This document shows positions 9,186 through 18,257 of a stretch of 57,991 bases of DNA, piece after piece. Below the pieces are notes generated by a model that saw only the letters and a list, made by a program, of their open reading frames with translations, was not told the origin of the DNA and ran no database searches. The stretch is from Butyrivibrio sp. (GTDB lineage Bacteria; Bacillota; Clostridia; Lachnospirales; Lachnospiraceae). Where the stretch lies: positions 1-57,991 of the forward strand of contig JAGAAO010000064.1 of assembly GCA_017615275.1 (NCBI GenBank), in the 5' to 3' direction. The stretch's first letter is position 1, and each line of letters begins with the position of its first letter. Made by a program: the position numbers and the translations under genes.

Positions 9186-10964
9186 TCAGTCATCCGGCGA
9201 AATGTCGGCATGTGCCAGTTTCTCGAGTTCTTTTTTACCCTGAATGGTTTTGGTCAGAAAGTCGGGATCGTCGGGCTTAAGCTCGCTTTTTCTGTGTTCG
9301 TATCCTGCGGATTTCACTCCGTAAATGATATCTCTGAACGCTTTCTTTCTCTGATCCCTTGTTTCGATCTCCACAAGGTTTGTGTTGAACATCTCGGCAA
9401 CTTTGCCGTGTTCTTCCTCATCCGTAAATCTGTCCAAAATGGCAGCAGGTGAGAAATTGCCGTTTTCCATTCCCTCAAAGAGCTCATTTGCAACATTCCT
9501 GTAGAGCTCGTCGGTAAAGTCGTCGGGAACCACCCATTTCTTTACCTTAGGGAAAATAGCCGGCTCATCAGTGAGCCATGTAAGAAGAAGCCTCTGGTTC
9601 TTCCTTGCGCCGTCTTCGGGAGTAGTCTTTTTCTGTATACCACTCTTTGGCCTTTCGGCAGGCCTCACCAACCCTCCCTGGGATGCGTAATGAGAAACAA
9701 GTTTCCTGAGGTCGTCCACAGCTATGTTGTACCTCGCCGCAACCGCCTCTATATAGTTTTCTCTTTCGAGAGCTTCTTCGAATTCGCATAACTTCTTTGC
9801 AAGTGCCCTGTGGAACTCTGTCTTTGACTCAGGGTCCGACATATCGTGAGCCGCCTGCATAACACGTGTTTCAAAAAAGAATGTGTTTTCCGCATTCCGT
9901 ATTCTCTCTTCGAATGCTTCTTTACCCTCATTCTTGATAAATTCATCGGGATCCTTGTGTGGGCGAAGGTCAAGTACCTTACCCTTAAGTCCCGCTTCTT
10001 TCAAAATTCCGATTCCCCTGAGCGCCGCCTTTGTTCCGGCTTCGTCACTGTCATATGACAAAATGACTTCATCCGTGTAGCGCTTAAGTATCATTGCCTG
10101 TCCCGGTGTAAATGCCGTACCGAGAGAAGCAACCGCCATATTGAATCCCGCCTGATGCATGGCTATTACATCCATGTAACCCTCGCAGATTATCATGTAA
10201 CCTGCTCTGGCGTTTTTGGCATAGTTAAGGCCAAATAGATTCCTACTCTTGTCAAATATGAGTGTTTCGGGGGAATTGAGGTATTTGGGCTTGGCATCGC
10301 CCATAACACGTCCGCCGAATCCTATCACCTTCTGCGATGCATCCTGAATTGGGAACATTACTCTGTTCCAGAACTTGTCGTGAGTTCCCATCTTCTCGTC
10401 ATGGGATGCAAGTCCCGCATCGATTATCTGTCTGTCGCTGTATCCAAGGCTCTTAAGATGCTTTACCAGATCGTTGCTTGAGATATTGGCATATCCAAGC
10501 CCGAAATGCTGCATAGTCTCGTCGGTAAGCTGTCTGTTCCTGAAGTATTCCATGCCCTTCTGCCCGCTTTTTCCTCGAAGCTGGTAATAGTAATACTTGG
10601 CGGCTTCCTTATTGATATCAAGAAGAATCTGCCGCTTGTCGCGCATGGCTTTTGCCGCAGGAGAATCATCTTCATCGGGAAGCTTCACCCCTGCACGCTC
10701 CGCAAGCTGCTTGATTGCCTCTTGAAAAGTTAAATTGTCGTATTTCATCAAAAAAGTGATGACATTCCCGCCTGCTCCGCATCCAAAGCAATAAAACATC
10801 TGCTTCTGCGGCGACACTGAAAAAGAACCTGACTTCTCGTTGTGAAAAGGGCACAGTCCGAAATAATTTGCACCTTTTTTTTGCAAATGAACGTACTGCC
10901 CTATCACATCCACAATGTCGTTGCGGGAGCGCACCTCTTCTATTATTTCTTCTGAGTAGCGCAA
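9186..10964 (-). CDS. dnaG: DNA primase
   Basis: A 592-residue protein with three expected parts. A CHC2 zinc finger lies near 38-62 (Cys38, His41, Cys59, Cys62). The RNA polymerase/TOPRIM core has EGYMDVIAMHQAGF and LSYDSDEAGTKAA. The C-terminal DnaB-interacting domain is more divergent. It makes RNA primers for lagging-strand synthesis. It lies 30 nt after dgt and upstream of rpoD, the classic macromolecular synthesis order without rpsU. Confidence 0.97.
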   Translation of the reverse strand: MRYSEEIIEEVRSRNDIVDVIGQYVHLQKKGANYFGLCPFHNEKSGSFSVSPQKQMFYCFGCGAGGNVITFLMKYDNLTFQEAIKQLAERAGVKLPDEDDSPAAKAMRDKRQILLDINKEAAKYYYYQLRGKSGQKGMEYFRNRQLTDETMQHFGLGYANISSNDLVKHLKSLGYSDRQIIDAGLASHDEKMGTHDKFWNRVMFPIQDASQKVIGFGGRVMGDAKPKYLNSPETLIFDKSRNLFGLNYAKNARAGYMIICEGYMDVIAMHQAGFNMAVASLGTAFTPGQAMILKRYTDEVILSYDSDEAGTKAALRGIGILKEAGLKGKVLDLRPHKDPDEFIKNEGKEAFEERIRNAENTFFFETRVMQAAHDMSDPESKTEFHRALAKKLCEFEEALERENYIEAVAARYNIAVDDLRKLVSHYASQGGLVRPAERPKSGIQKKTTPEDGARKNQRLLLTWLTDEPAIFPKVKKWVVPDDFTDELYRNVANELFEGMENGNFSPAAILDRFTDEEEHGKVAEMFNTNLVEIETRDQRKKAFRDIIYGVKSAGYEHRKSELKPDDPDFLTKTIQGKKELEKLAHADISPDD

Positions 10965-10994
10965 AATAGGTCTCCTACTGAATTAGATTTTGTT

Positions 10995-12002
10995 TCAAAG
11001 TACTGTCCAGGAACGAGGAACATACACTTCTTCAAAAACAGAAACGGCATATCTGTCCGTCATAGAACTTACATAATCGCAGACAACTCTTTCTTTTTTC
11101 TCTCCCTTGTCCATCATCGCAAGCAGATACTCCGGAAGCTTCTCAATGTGGTCGAGGTAGTAGTGATAAAGGATCTTTATCATAACTTCCACTTTCCCCT
11201 CTTGTCCCTTAGCTTCAGGATTGGTGTATACTCTGTCAAACATGAACTGTCTGAGTTTTAAGAAGGCGTCGTAGACTTCCTCCGACATCATGATGTCATC
11301 TTTGCCCATGCTGGTAGCTATAATATCGTGAATAAAAGTATCGAGCCACTCTCCGTTGGTATGCCCGATTATCTTGGCAAGCTCATCCGGAACATCGCTT
11401 TCCTTCATAATACCGCCGCGAATGGCATCATCCATGTCGTGATGCATGTACGCGATTTTGTCGGAAAGTCTCACAACCTTGCCCTCAAGGGTCGAAGGTG
11501 TAAGATTCAGCTCGTGATTTATGATACCGTCCCTGACTTCCCATGTAAGGTTAAGTCCCTGGCCGTAGTTTTCAAGTTTCTCCACTATTCTCAGACTCTG
11601 CTCATTGTGCCTGAAGCCTTCCGGAACAACCGCGTCAAGCGCCCTCTCTCCGGCATGGCCAAACGGCGTATGCCCCAGATCGTGACCGAGTGCTATTGCT
11701 TCCGTGAGATCTTCATTGAGCAAAAGAGCTTTCGAAATAGTCCTCGCATTCTGCGATACCTCAAGTGTATGCGTCATGCGCGTTCTGTAATGATCTCCGT
11801 CAGGCGACAAAAAAACCTGAGTCTTGTCCTTGAGTCTTCTGAAGGATTTCGAATAAAGGATCCTGTCTCTGTCTCTCTGGAAACAAGGCCTGATATCACA
11901 CGGTTTTTCTGCTTTTTCCCTACCTCTGGAATTCATGCTGAGTGTAGCATGTTTACTTAAGAACTGTGTTTCTCTTTCTTCAAGCTTTTCTCGAATTTTC
12001 AA
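10995..12002 (-). CDS. dgt: dGTP triphosphohydrolase-like HD protein
   Basis: A 335-residue HD-superfamily protein. The motif RRLKDKTQVF, HTLEVSQNAR (first His) and HDLGHTPFGHAGE (HD pair) match deoxyguanosinetriphosphate triphosphohydrolase-like proteins, which split dNTPs to nucleoside and triphosphate. The first codon is TTG, preceded by AGAAAGAAG; the next ATG is about 20 codons inside and would cut a conserved N-terminus, so TTG is preferred. It heads the dnaG-rpoD unit. Bases 12003-12040 upstream are AT-rich and could hold the promoter. Confidence 0.9.
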   Translation of the reverse strand: MKIREKLEERETQFLSKHATLSMNSRGREKAEKPCDIRPCFQRDRDRILYSKSFRRLKDKTQVFLSPDGDHYRTRMTHTLEVSQNARTISKALLLNEDLTEAIALGHDLGHTPFGHAGERALDAVVPEGFRHNEQSLRIVEKLENYGQGLNLTWEVRDGIINHELNLTPSTLEGKVVRLSDKIAYMHHDMDDAIRGGIMKESDVPDELAKIIGHTNGEWLDTFIHDIIATSMGKDDIMMSEEVYDAFLKLRQFMFDRVYTNPEAKGQEGKVEVMIKILYHYYLDHIEKLPEYLLAMMDKGEKKERVVCDYVSSMTDRYAVSVFEEVYVPRSWTVL

Positions 12003-12040
12003 TTTATGTCTTCTTTCTATCTATAAAATAGATATAAAAT

Positions 12041-12117
12041 GAAGTTCCGCTCTCGCATTCGCTCGCCGGAACTAAGTAGTACACTACGGTTCGAAAAAAC
12101 CGAACCTAGTGATTACT
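12041..12117. repeat. Repeat R1, full copy a
   Basis: A 77-bp element repeated almost identically at 22784-22859 and in part at 13706-13749 and 4028-4052. It contains three short dyads: TTCCG..CGGAA, GTAGTACACTAC and GGTTCG-A6-CGAACC. It is followed at once by a terminator hairpin. It behaves like a dispersed intergenic REP/MITE-like element of this genome. No coding potential is seen. Confidence 0.75.
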
Positions 12118-12126
12118 AAAAAAATG

Positions 12127-12158
12127 AAACCCACATCTAATATATTCGACGTGGGTTT
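12127..12158 (-). terminator. Terminator after the 12189-13612 operon
   Basis: AAACCCAC and GTGGGTTT form an 8-bp stem. Read on the minus strand the stem is followed by CATTTTTTTAG, a good U-tract, 31 nt after the stop at 12189. Confidence 0.75.
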
Positions 12159-12188
12159 GCAATTTCCTTTTTTTCTTTCGTATTTTTT

Positions 12189-12503
12189 TTATTTTTTTCT
12201 TTTTGGATCAAAATTATTGGTATACTGCTCGTTTATCCACTCAACAGCCTTATCGAATCCCTCTTCGCTTATCTCAAAGTTCTCGCTTGTCATAAGCGCC
12301 TTATCGGTTTTCCCGTAGGAATACGGCTCAGGCCAGACTGTAGCCATCAATGTCGCAGGACCTCTTTGATCCAAGGGGACAAACTTTACGTTTTCAAGGG
12401 GTTCTCTTGCGAGTCTGTATCTCATTCCCTTGTAACTTCCAAAGTACGCCTCCCCATATTCATAATGCATTAAATTAAAAAACTCATTTCGCTCTATTGC
12501 CAT
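12189..12503 (-). CDS. Small conserved-type hypothetical protein
   Basis: A protein of about 104 residues, not recognised. It contains Tyr/Phe-rich strands (YGEAYFGSYKGMRYRLAREP), then WPEPYSYGKTDKALMTSENF and a basic tail KRKK. No signal peptide or membrane segment is visible. The ATG at 12503 is two bases past the preceding stop (TGATCATG), so it is probably translated by coupling with the repeat protein gene upstream; no good independent ribosome site is seen. It is the last gene before a terminator. Confidence 0.65.
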   Translation of the reverse strand: MAIERNEFFNLMHYEYGEAYFGSYKGMRYRLAREPLENVKFVPLDQRGPATLMATVWPEPYSYGKTDKALMTSENFEISEEGFDKAVEWINEQYTNNFDPKRKK

Positions 12504-12505
12504 GA

Positions 12506-13150
12506 TCAAAACTCAATCTTACCCGTATCGGTGTGATTAACCACATAATATGCGGCATTGTCCGAAGGTTTGATGTAAACCTGAATCTCCTTGATAGAGG
12601 TAACCTTATTTCCTTTGCTGATATAGTCTTTTTTAGCCTTTTCGATTATGTCCGAAGTCTTGATCTCATGGTGACTGTACTGAACAAAAACTTCTTCCTT
12701 GCAGGAGCGCTTTGCAGTTTTCTCCGACAGATCGCTACCCATATCTTTTGCAACCTTGGCAACCTTCTGTGAAGTAGCCTTCATGGATTTGGCTGCGGGT
12801 GCTGTCTTCTCTTTTGCCTTTGTGATATAGGGTTCAGCCTTCTCTTTGATATCTTTGAGATAAGGCTCTGTTTTTTTCTTGATATCCTTTATATAAGGCT
12901 CTGCTTTCTCTTTTACATCCGAATAAACAGGCTCCGCCTTCTCTTTGATGTTATTTACAACAGGCTCTGCTTTGCCCTTTATATCCTTGAGATAGGGCTC
13001 TGCCTTTTCAACATAGGGCTTGGTCGCAACCTTGACGTCTTTTATAAACGGCTCTGCTGCCTTGGTAACTTCTTTTATAACAGGCTCAGTTGCCTTTGAA
13101 ACTTCTCTTGCAATCTCTTTGATGGTATCTTCCGCTGAATTCTTACCCAT
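12506..13150 (-). CDS. Protein with 11-residue amphipathic repeats and DUF6465-like C-terminus
   Basis: A 214-residue protein. Residues 15-125 are about ten copies of an 11-residue unit, xxxEPYIKDIK(E/K)KA, like LEA or apolipoprotein repeats, predicting a long amphipathic helix that could lie on a membrane. The C-terminal 65 residues (EVFVQYSHHEIKTSDIIEKAKKDY, ending VNHTDTGKIEF) form a separate domain that I recall as DUF6465, common in Lachnospiraceae; the number is from memory. Start has TAGGAGGAAGACGTA. It is 15 nt behind the membrane protein at 13166 and coupled to the small gene at 12189. Confidence 0.8.
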   Translation of the reverse strand: MGKNSAEDTIKEIAREVSKATEPVIKEVTKAAEPFIKDVKVATKPYVEKAEPYLKDIKGKAEPVVNNIKEKAEPVYSDVKEKAEPYIKDIKKKTEPYLKDIKEKAEPYITKAKEKTAPAAKSMKATSQKVAKVAKDMGSDLSEKTAKRSCKEEVFVQYSHHEIKTSDIIEKAKKDYISKGNKVTSIKEIQVYIKPSDNAAYYVVNHTDTGKIEF

Positions 13151-13165
13151 TACGTCTTCCTCCTA

Positions 13166-13612
13166 TCATTTAAACTTACTCATAAATCCTGCAAGCGGAC
13201 CAACCGAATCCTTAAGATCGGTGATCGCGGTGTTAAGTCCCTCATAGTCTATCTTGGACATGGATGTAACGGCTTCTGTTATGGATTTACCGTTATCGGA
13301 AACAAGCTCATTAAGAGCTGTTGTTGTAGTTGTAATCTCTTTTGCCATGGTGTCAATCTCGCCAAGCGACTGCTCCGCCTTTGTCAAAGCACTACTGACA
13401 TGTGAAAGCGTCGAAAACGCCTTCGGAAGAATTATCACAACTGCCAAAAATAAGATTAAAAACATTCCTGCTAAACAGCAGGTAGCTATCCTTTGAAAGA
13501 AAAGTCTCTTTTTGGACATGTCTCTCATCTCAATCAGAAGACTCTCCGTAGTTATATTGCTCTGTACTTCTGTACCTGATGCCATATCAACCGCGGTCTT
13601 CTCCGGTTCCAT
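13166..13612 (-). CDS. Single-pass membrane protein with coiled-coil outer region
   Basis: The ATG at 13612 has GAAAGGGGG nine bases upstream, so an eight-residue longer start is rejected. The protein is about 148 residues, with a hydrophobic segment near 42-62 (CCLAGMFLILFLAVVIILPKAF), then a Ser/Thr/Ala-rich heptad region (LTKAEQSLGEIDTMAKEITTTTTALNELV) like chemoreceptor or DUF948 coiled coils. Function unknown. It starts the operon with the 11-residue-repeat protein; a membrane protein with an amphipathic-repeat partner suggests a shared envelope role. Confidence 0.7.
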   Translation of the reverse strand: MEPEKTAVDMASGTEVQSNITTESLLIEMRDMSKKRLFFQRIATCCLAGMFLILFLAVVIILPKAFSTLSHVSSALTKAEQSLGEIDTMAKEITTTTTALNELVSDNGKSITEAVTSMSKIDYEGLNTAITDLKDSVGPLAGFMSKFK

Positions 13613-13705
13613 ACCACAAATCCCCCTTTCATACACTTAACACTATGCTTAACTCGTACGTATATATGATACCACATCTTATATAAAAAAGGCATTTCGC
13701 GGGAT

Positions 13706-13749
13706 AAGTAGTACACTACGGCTCGAAAAAACCGAGCCTAGTGATTACT
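13706..13749. repeat. Repeat R1, 3' half (copy c)
   Basis: Contains GTAGTACACTAC and GGCTCG-A6-CGAGCC. Compared with copies a and b the second hairpin has changed on both arms (GGTTCG/CGAACC to GGCTCG/CGAGCC), a compensatory change that keeps the stem. Confidence 0.7.
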
Positions 13750-13757
13750 TAAAAAAT

Positions 13758-13791
13758 GACCACTAAAGCCAAGCGAATTGACTTAGTGGTC
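13758..13791 (-). terminator. Terminator following the structured GC-rich segment
   Basis: GACCACTAA/TTAGTGGTC, a 9-bp stem with a 16-nt loop, followed on the minus strand by ATTTTTTAAG. It lies over 230 nt after the nearest upstream stop (14025), which implies that the intervening sequence is transcribed. Confidence 0.75.
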
Positions 13792-14000
13792 ATAGTCACG
13801 ATCTTTTCCTTTACTTTAATCTTTTCCCCATTTAAAGCGTTTCTACCTTGGTGAGCGCGCCTCTTACGCTCTGTCATAACAACCATATTACGGCGCCGCC
13901 TCTTGCGCCGTATGCCTTTGACGAATTGTGCCTCCTTTGCTTTGCCCCCGAGCCGGCACAATGCCTCCCAATCCGGCCCGGCGACAAGCTATGTTACAAC
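13792..14000 (-). ncRNA. Candidate structured RNA or leader (unrecognised)
   Basis: This gene-free stretch is clearly more GC-rich than its surroundings. On the minus strand CCGGGCCGG (13981-13973) pairs with CCGGCTCGG (13956-13948). ATTGTGCC (13962-13955), in that loop, pairs with GGCACAAT (13932-13925). The two helices interleave like a pseudoknot or are alternatives. Two more stems follow: ACGGCGC..GCGCCGT and GAGCG..CGCTC. A terminator comes next. A 70-codon basic reading frame spans it but has no ribosome site and no recognisable features. I checked for SRP, RNase P, tmRNA and c-di-GMP riboswitch signatures by eye and found none. Confidence 0.4.
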
Positions 14001-14024
14001 CATCAATAGCCCATACCCTGCTGT

Positions 14025-14618
14025 CTATTCGATTTTTGTAAAAAAATATAAATCTGCGGAATTCATATTGAATCCCTGAGCATGCTTATCATCTATAACG
14101 ACAAAGAGGAGATCGTAACTACCACCTTGAAGGGTATCGGATTTATCGACGCCTCCGCTTATAAGGTACGTGGGCATGCAGTGTATGCTGTAGACATCTT
14201 CTATACCGACATCTTCAGGAAATTCAAAAGCTCCCAGTGCTTTTTCAGGTGATATTCCCAAATTGTCACATGCCTCAAGTCCTCTAAGTACTTCGACATT
14301 ACCCGAGTAGTAGTTATCCTCAAGATCCTCTGAACTTTTATACCATCCGTATGTTCCGTCCTTGTTGAACACGTAGTATGACTCGCTCTCCCATCCTCCG
14401 TAGATAGCACTGAAATCTTGCGATTCATCTGCTTCATCTTTTGTCTTACTATCGACTTTCACGTTTTCGTATTCTGTTTCAATGTTCTCATCATACGCAG
14501 CATCCGCATCTTCTCTTACGGAACCTCTTACCGTTATTATCCACGCGATTACTGCGATTGCAAAGAAGCCTATGAGCACCCCCGGAAGTACCCATGCATC
14601 TTTTCTGTCATTGTACAT
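14025..14618 (-). CDS. Membrane-anchored hypothetical protein
   Basis: A 197-residue protein not recognised. It has an N-terminal membrane segment near 11-30 (LPGVLIGFFAIAVIAWIITV), an acidic linker with many Asp/Glu (50-70), and an outer domain with WESESYYVFNKDGTYGWY, a lipocalin-like strand pattern that recurs in Lachnospiraceae lipoproteins. It is 5 nt behind the gene at 14624 and likely co-transcribed. Confidence 0.7.
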   Translation of the reverse strand: MYNDRKDAWVLPGVLIGFFAIAVIAWIITVRGSVREDADAAYDENIETEYENVKVDSKTKDEADESQDFSAIYGGWESESYYVFNKDGTYGWYKSSEDLEDNYYSGNVEVLRGLEACDNLGISPEKALGAFEFPEDVGIEDVYSIHCMPTYLISGGVDKSDTLQGGSYDLLFVVIDDKHAQGFNMNSADLYFFTKIE

Positions 14619-14623
14619 CCCGA

Positions 14624-14950
14624 TTACCCCCTCGTATTCTTTATCTCTGCCAAAAGGGATATCGTATTCTCTACATCTTCAATAGTTTCTTCAAGCGAGG
14701 AAAATCTCATGTTATAAAGATATGCTGCCGGATGATCTCCCGGTTCCGGACATTCCTGATGTACAAAGAGCCACGGCTTATCGCCTTTTATCTTGAACAC
14801 TCCGCATAACTTGTATCCGCAAAAATAATCTTCCGGATCACTTAACTGCCTGTACCTGTAGCCGACCTCATTCCCATTGTCATCAATCCACTTGGCAAAT
14901 TCGTTGATGAGTTTCTGCTCATTCTCACTAAGCTGAAGCACCTCTTGCAT
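14624..14950 (-). CDS. Hypothetical protein
   Basis: A 108-residue soluble protein with no signal or membrane segment. It has ENEQKLINEFAKWIDDNGNEVGYRY at the N-terminus and a Cys/Pro-rich centre (FCGYKLCGVFKIKGDKPWLFVHQECPEP). Family unknown. The ATG at 14950 is preceded by GGAGCTGTGAAAG. It is the first gene of a two-gene unit with the membrane protein at 14025. Confidence 0.65.
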   Translation of the reverse strand: MQEVLQLSENEQKLINEFAKWIDDNGNEVGYRYRQLSDPEDYFCGYKLCGVFKIKGDKPWLFVHQECPEPGDHPAAYLYNMRFSSLEETIEDVENTISLLAEIKNTRG

Positions 14951-15069
14951 CTTTCACAGCTCCTTATTTTTTTCCTTCGTTTTTTTTGGATATACATAGA
15001 TTACATATCTCGCACCGATTTGCCAATTAACATTCGATTGTAATTTCATTAAGTTTCAATAAATAAATA

Positions 15070-15205
15070 TAAAGAGTCGTTTTCGACTCTTTAGCGCGCG
15101 AGCGGTATTGCAAAGCAATTAAATTCATTGCCGCGAGCTGCGCATCCATAGCGGAGCGATTTTTATTTAGTATAAATTTCTTTGAAATTTATACTAAATA
15201 AAAAT
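15070..15205. repeat. Repeat R2 copy a with adjoining hairpin
   Basis: Bases 15070-15157 (AAAGAGTCG..CGACTCTTT stem, then GCGAGCGGTATTGC and CGCGAGCTGCGCATCC) recur at 22866-22953. Each copy is followed by a long perfect hairpin of unrelated sequence (here 15158-15205, about 20 bp of stem). The shared part is a dispersed element; the private hairpins may be terminators or element ends. Nothing coding is seen between 14951 and 15245. Confidence 0.7.
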
Positions 15206-15232
15206 AAAGAGCAGGAAAATATCCCGCTCTTT
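15206..15232 (-). terminator. Terminator of the chemoreceptor gene
   Basis: AAAGAGC/GCTCTTT, extended by GG/CC, with a T-rich run (ATTTTTATTT) on the minus strand, 13 nt after the stop at 15246. Confidence 0.85.
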
Positions 15233-15245
15233 ATCGCATAAAACC

Positions 15246-17363
15246 TTATTTGAAATAACTTATTGTTTCCGTAAGGTCCGAAGCAAGCGCTCTTAGCTGA
15301 CCTGCAGACTCGTTGATAACAGTAAATGTCACATCCAGTTCGTTCATCGAATTGCTGGTCTCGGCAGTTGATGCAGCGTTCTCTTCTGATATCGCCGAAA
15401 GGCTCTCCACTATCTCCATCAGCGAACTCTTTGCTTTTTCAAGGTTTCTGACCATCTTGCTGATAGCTTCGGAATTATTCGAAACCACCGAAACATTTCC
15501 TGCCATCTCTGCCATATCACTCTGCGCCGAAACAATGTGCTCACCCTGTTTTTGGAAGCTCTCATTAAGTGTATCCATGGTACTTACGGAGGACTTCGCA
15601 TCAACAATGAGTTTGTCTATGATAGCCTTTATCTCATCCGCACTGCTCTTTGACTGATCGGCAAGCTGCCTGATCTCATCCGCAACAACCGCAAAGCCTT
15701 TTCCTGATTCTCCGGCACGCGCAGCCTCAATTGAAGCATTAAGTGAAAGAAGGTTTGTCTGCGATGCGATATCATTGATGGCATCGGAAAACTTCGCAAT
15801 CTCATTTGCACTTCTGTCTGTAGCTTCAATCGTTCCTTCAATCTCAGTAATCGCATTAGACACGCTCTTGTTCTGCTCAACAATCTCCGCAAGGGCTGTC
15901 GCAACCTTGTCGCAGTTATCTTTCATCTTTGACGTAGCTTCATCAAGGCTCGTTATATTGGTAGACATGTCGTCTATGTTGGTGCCAATGGAATCCATAC
16001 ACTCTGCTGCCGTCTGTACAGATTCTGCCTGTGAAGCGGCGCCCTTTGATATCTCGGATACCGCCGACGTTACGTTCGATGAGTTCGTCGTCGCCTTATC
16101 CGCCGACTCAGCAAGCTCTCCGCCCGCAGAATTCAGATTTTCCGACATGTCTTTTGTCTTTACTATAACTTCATTCAGCCTGTGCTTAAGTTCACCCAAA
16201 CTTTTGATTATACTGTTTATCTCAAAGATAGTACTTGTAATTTCAACTTCCGAAGAAATATCGCCTCCTGCCGCTTTATCAAGCTCGTCGACAGTTGCCT
16301 TAAGCGACTTGGAAACCTTCTGCGCAAAAACAGCTACAACCGAAACAATAAGAACAACTGTCAGGATACCCAGAACGATCATGACAATCATATTGTGAGT
16401 TGCCGATGCATAGAGTTCCTGTTTATCCGCTGTAAGAACGAGCGCCCAGTCATAACCCGGAATCATCGCATAATTGACTATCATTGTTTTTCCCGTATCG
16501 GGATTCTTAAACTCAAACTGTCCTCTTTCCTGCGTCGCGGAACGATTTATTACTTCCAAAAGAACAGGTCTAGTTGTTTCAACCGCGATAACCTCTGCCT
16601 GCTGTTCTTCCGTAGCCTCTGTATCCGTATAAGTTATTGTGGTGCTCGTATTTATCATGTAAAAGTTTTCGGAACTTGCGCCTGATGTAGATGTAAGAAG
16701 TGCCTCGAGCTCCGTATGGAACTCACCGCCGCCTACATATCCGATCATCTGACCGTTTTCAAGTACCGGACAGTACATGGAAAGTGTAAGCTGTCCCGTT
16801 CCGGGCGAAACAATGATTCCTGCATTATAAACACCGTTGATATCCGCTTTCATGGCATTCAAAAGCTGATCCGCTCTTTCTTTTTCAGGTCTTAAGACTC
16901 TTCCGATAATAGGCGGTGCCGTATATGTAAGGATTCTGGTCTCAAGATTACATATATACAGACCTTCCCAGTTGGTCAGCGTGTTATAAAACGCCATTGT
17001 GTACTCCTGCGCTTCAGGGAATGAAGGATAATTATCCGTATAATACGCAGTTGTGTTATATTTTTCATCATTAAATTCAGGAAGTGATCTGGACGAAGAA
17101 TTAAGGTCCTTTGAATCTTCTTTGATAAGCTTCTTAACTATTCCGCTTTCTGAGAACAGTTTAAGCGTTTCCTCAGATCTTTTGACAAAAACCTCAACGG
17201 AAGTAACCCTCGCATCAAGCTGCGACGACATGTTCTCGTTGATCTTTTCCCTAAGGATACTGCTGGAATTCACAGCAGCAAGGGTGCACAAAAGAGCTAT
17301 GCCAAGCAAAGTTGTGACCGAAACAATACCAATAATTACAGTTCTCATCCTATAGTTCTTCAT
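15246..17363 (-). CDS. Methyl-accepting chemotaxis protein (dCache sensor)
   Basis: The ATG at 17363 follows ACGGAGGTATGGTGC, so the longer start is rejected. The protein is about 705 residues. TM1 lies near 7-28, an outer sensor of about 300 residues has a dCache-like pattern ([29 protein letters not shown]), TM2 near 325-348, then HAMP and a signalling domain with the hairpin tip [16 protein letters not shown]. It senses an outside ligand and controls CheA. The upstream minus strand has TTCGATAA at 17425-17432, resembling a sigma-28 -10 box but without a clear -35. It supports a motile host. Confidence 0.93.
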   Translation of the reverse strand: MKNYRMRTVIIGIVSVTTLLGIALLCTLAAVNSSSILREKINENMSSQLDARVTSVEVFVKRSEETLKLFSESGIVKKLIKEDSKDLNSSSRSLPEFNDEKYNTTAYYTDNYPSFPEAQEYTMAFYNTLTNWEGLYICNLETRILTYTAPPIIGRVLRPEKERADQLLNAMKADINGVYNAGIIVSPGTGQLTLSMYCPVLENGQMIGYVGGGEFHTELEALLTSTSGASSENFYMINTSTTITYTDTEATEEQQAEVIAVETTRPVLLEVINRSATQERGQFEFKNPDTGKTMIVNYAMIPGYDWALVLTADKQELYASATHNMIVMIVLGILTVVLIVSVVAVFAQKVSKSLKATVDELDKAAGGDISSEVEITSTIFEINSIIKSLGELKHRLNEVIVKTKDMSENLNSAGGELAESADKATTNSSNVTSAVSEISKGAASQAESVQTAAECMDSIGTNIDDMSTNITSLDEATSKMKDNCDKVATALAEIVEQNKSVSNAITEIEGTIEATDRSANEIAKFSDAINDIASQTNLLSLNASIEAARAGESGKGFAVVADEIRQLADQSKSSADEIKAIIDKLIVDAKSSVSTMDTLNESFQKQGEHIVSAQSDMAEMAGNVSVVSNNSEAISKMVRNLEKAKSSLMEIVESLSAISEENAASTAETSNSMNELDVTFTVINESAGQLRALASDLTETISYFK

Positions 17364-17485
17364 GCACCATACCTCCGTTTTTAAGCGTGACGCATAAGTA
17401 TGCAACTAGTGACCGACTCCATTTTTATCGAACTGAATTCCCTGCAAAAATATCGATATTTAGGTATCTTTAATTATATTAAAAA

Positions 17486-17520
17486 AAATACTTCAGCGCT
17501 ATATTTTCGCTGAAGTATTT
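17486..17520 (-). terminator. Terminator of the hipBA operon
   Basis: AAATACTTCAGCG/CGCTGAAGTATTT, a 13-bp stem with a 9-nt loop, followed on the minus strand by TTTTTTTTAAT. It lies 38 nt after the stop at 17559. Confidence 0.88.
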
Positions 17521-17558
17521 CTAAAATTTTCGTATATTTATTTAGTTATTCTTTATGT

Positions 17559-18242
17559 TCAACTAATTCCCGAACAATCTTCCAGCATATGCACGCACGT
17601 CACAATTATGATTACCACTGCTAAAACCGCAAGCACAAATTCGGCTATATAAACTATAATAAGCGTTTTTGCATACTTGCTTTTCGGATTCTTTACAATT
17701 GCCATAATAGCAAGTACATAGCCCGCAATACAAAGACCGGCTGAGAAAAAAACAGCAAATTTTCCGGTATACTCGGATCCGTCTATTAAAAGCATCAATC
17801 GTCCTACAACATGCGCAGCAATCCAGCATATAAGCGATGCATTACATAATTTTTTCTCTTCTCCCGCGATAGAATTCTGCACATACGATGCATATGCCAT
17901 CTGCATATTAACATATATTTCAAACTCACCGTAATATTTACATACACCAGCTTCATTCAGTCTCTGAAAATTTATCGGCAACATCTTTCCGAGCTGATCG
18001 AACAGAAAAGACGTATAGCTTCTGTGATCGGACATTATGCATATCACGGTATCATATCCGACAAAAACTGACACGCTCACAATATTGTAGGTATCACCTA
18101 TATTCGTAGGGACCGCTGTAATCCTCGTTATCGCAGACAACATAAACGGATAATCCATATTATTTACAATTGCATGTATCACGCCATCCTGAACATATAA
18201 TGAGTCCGCTTCATTTTCAATACGAATCTGATTTGTATACAT
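17559..18242 (-). CDS. Membrane protein, last gene of the hipBA operon
   Basis: A 227-residue protein not recognised. The first 125 residues look soluble (beta-rich, DYPFMLSAITRITAVPTNIGDTYNI). Three hydrophobic segments follow near 133-150, 162-182 and 195-218. It begins 15 nt after the methyltransferase stop with GAGAGAACAG upstream, so it is probably in the same unit. The soluble N-terminus with a C-terminal membrane bundle resembles some DUF-type sensor membrane proteins, but no assignment is possible. Confidence 0.65.
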   Translation of the reverse strand: MYTNQIRIENEADSLYVQDGVIHAIVNNMDYPFMLSAITRITAVPTNIGDTYNIVSVSVFVGYDTVICIMSDHRSYTSFLFDQLGKMLPINFQRLNEAGVCKYYGEFEIYVNMQMAYASYVQNSIAGEEKKLCNASLICWIAAHVVGRLMLLIDGSEYTGKFAVFFSAGLCIAGYVLAIMAIVKNPKSKYAKTLIIVYIAEFVLAVLAVVIIIVTCVHMLEDCSGIS

Positions 18243-18257
18243 ATACTGTTCTCTCTC

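Noticed and set aside
7994-9452. Long plus-strand open frames opposite rpoD
   Set aside because: They are antisense to a clear rpoD and the Phe/Leu/Ser-rich products come from reading its Lys/Glu codons backwards.
13749-13961. 70-codon Arg/Lys-rich minus-strand frame
   Set aside because: No ribosome site, it runs through the terminator hairpin at 13758, and the region has strong RNA-type dyads instead.
17425-17462. Sigma-28 promoter for the chemoreceptor
   Set aside because: TTCGATAA is present but no TAAA lies 14-16 nt upstream, so it is noted only as a possibility.
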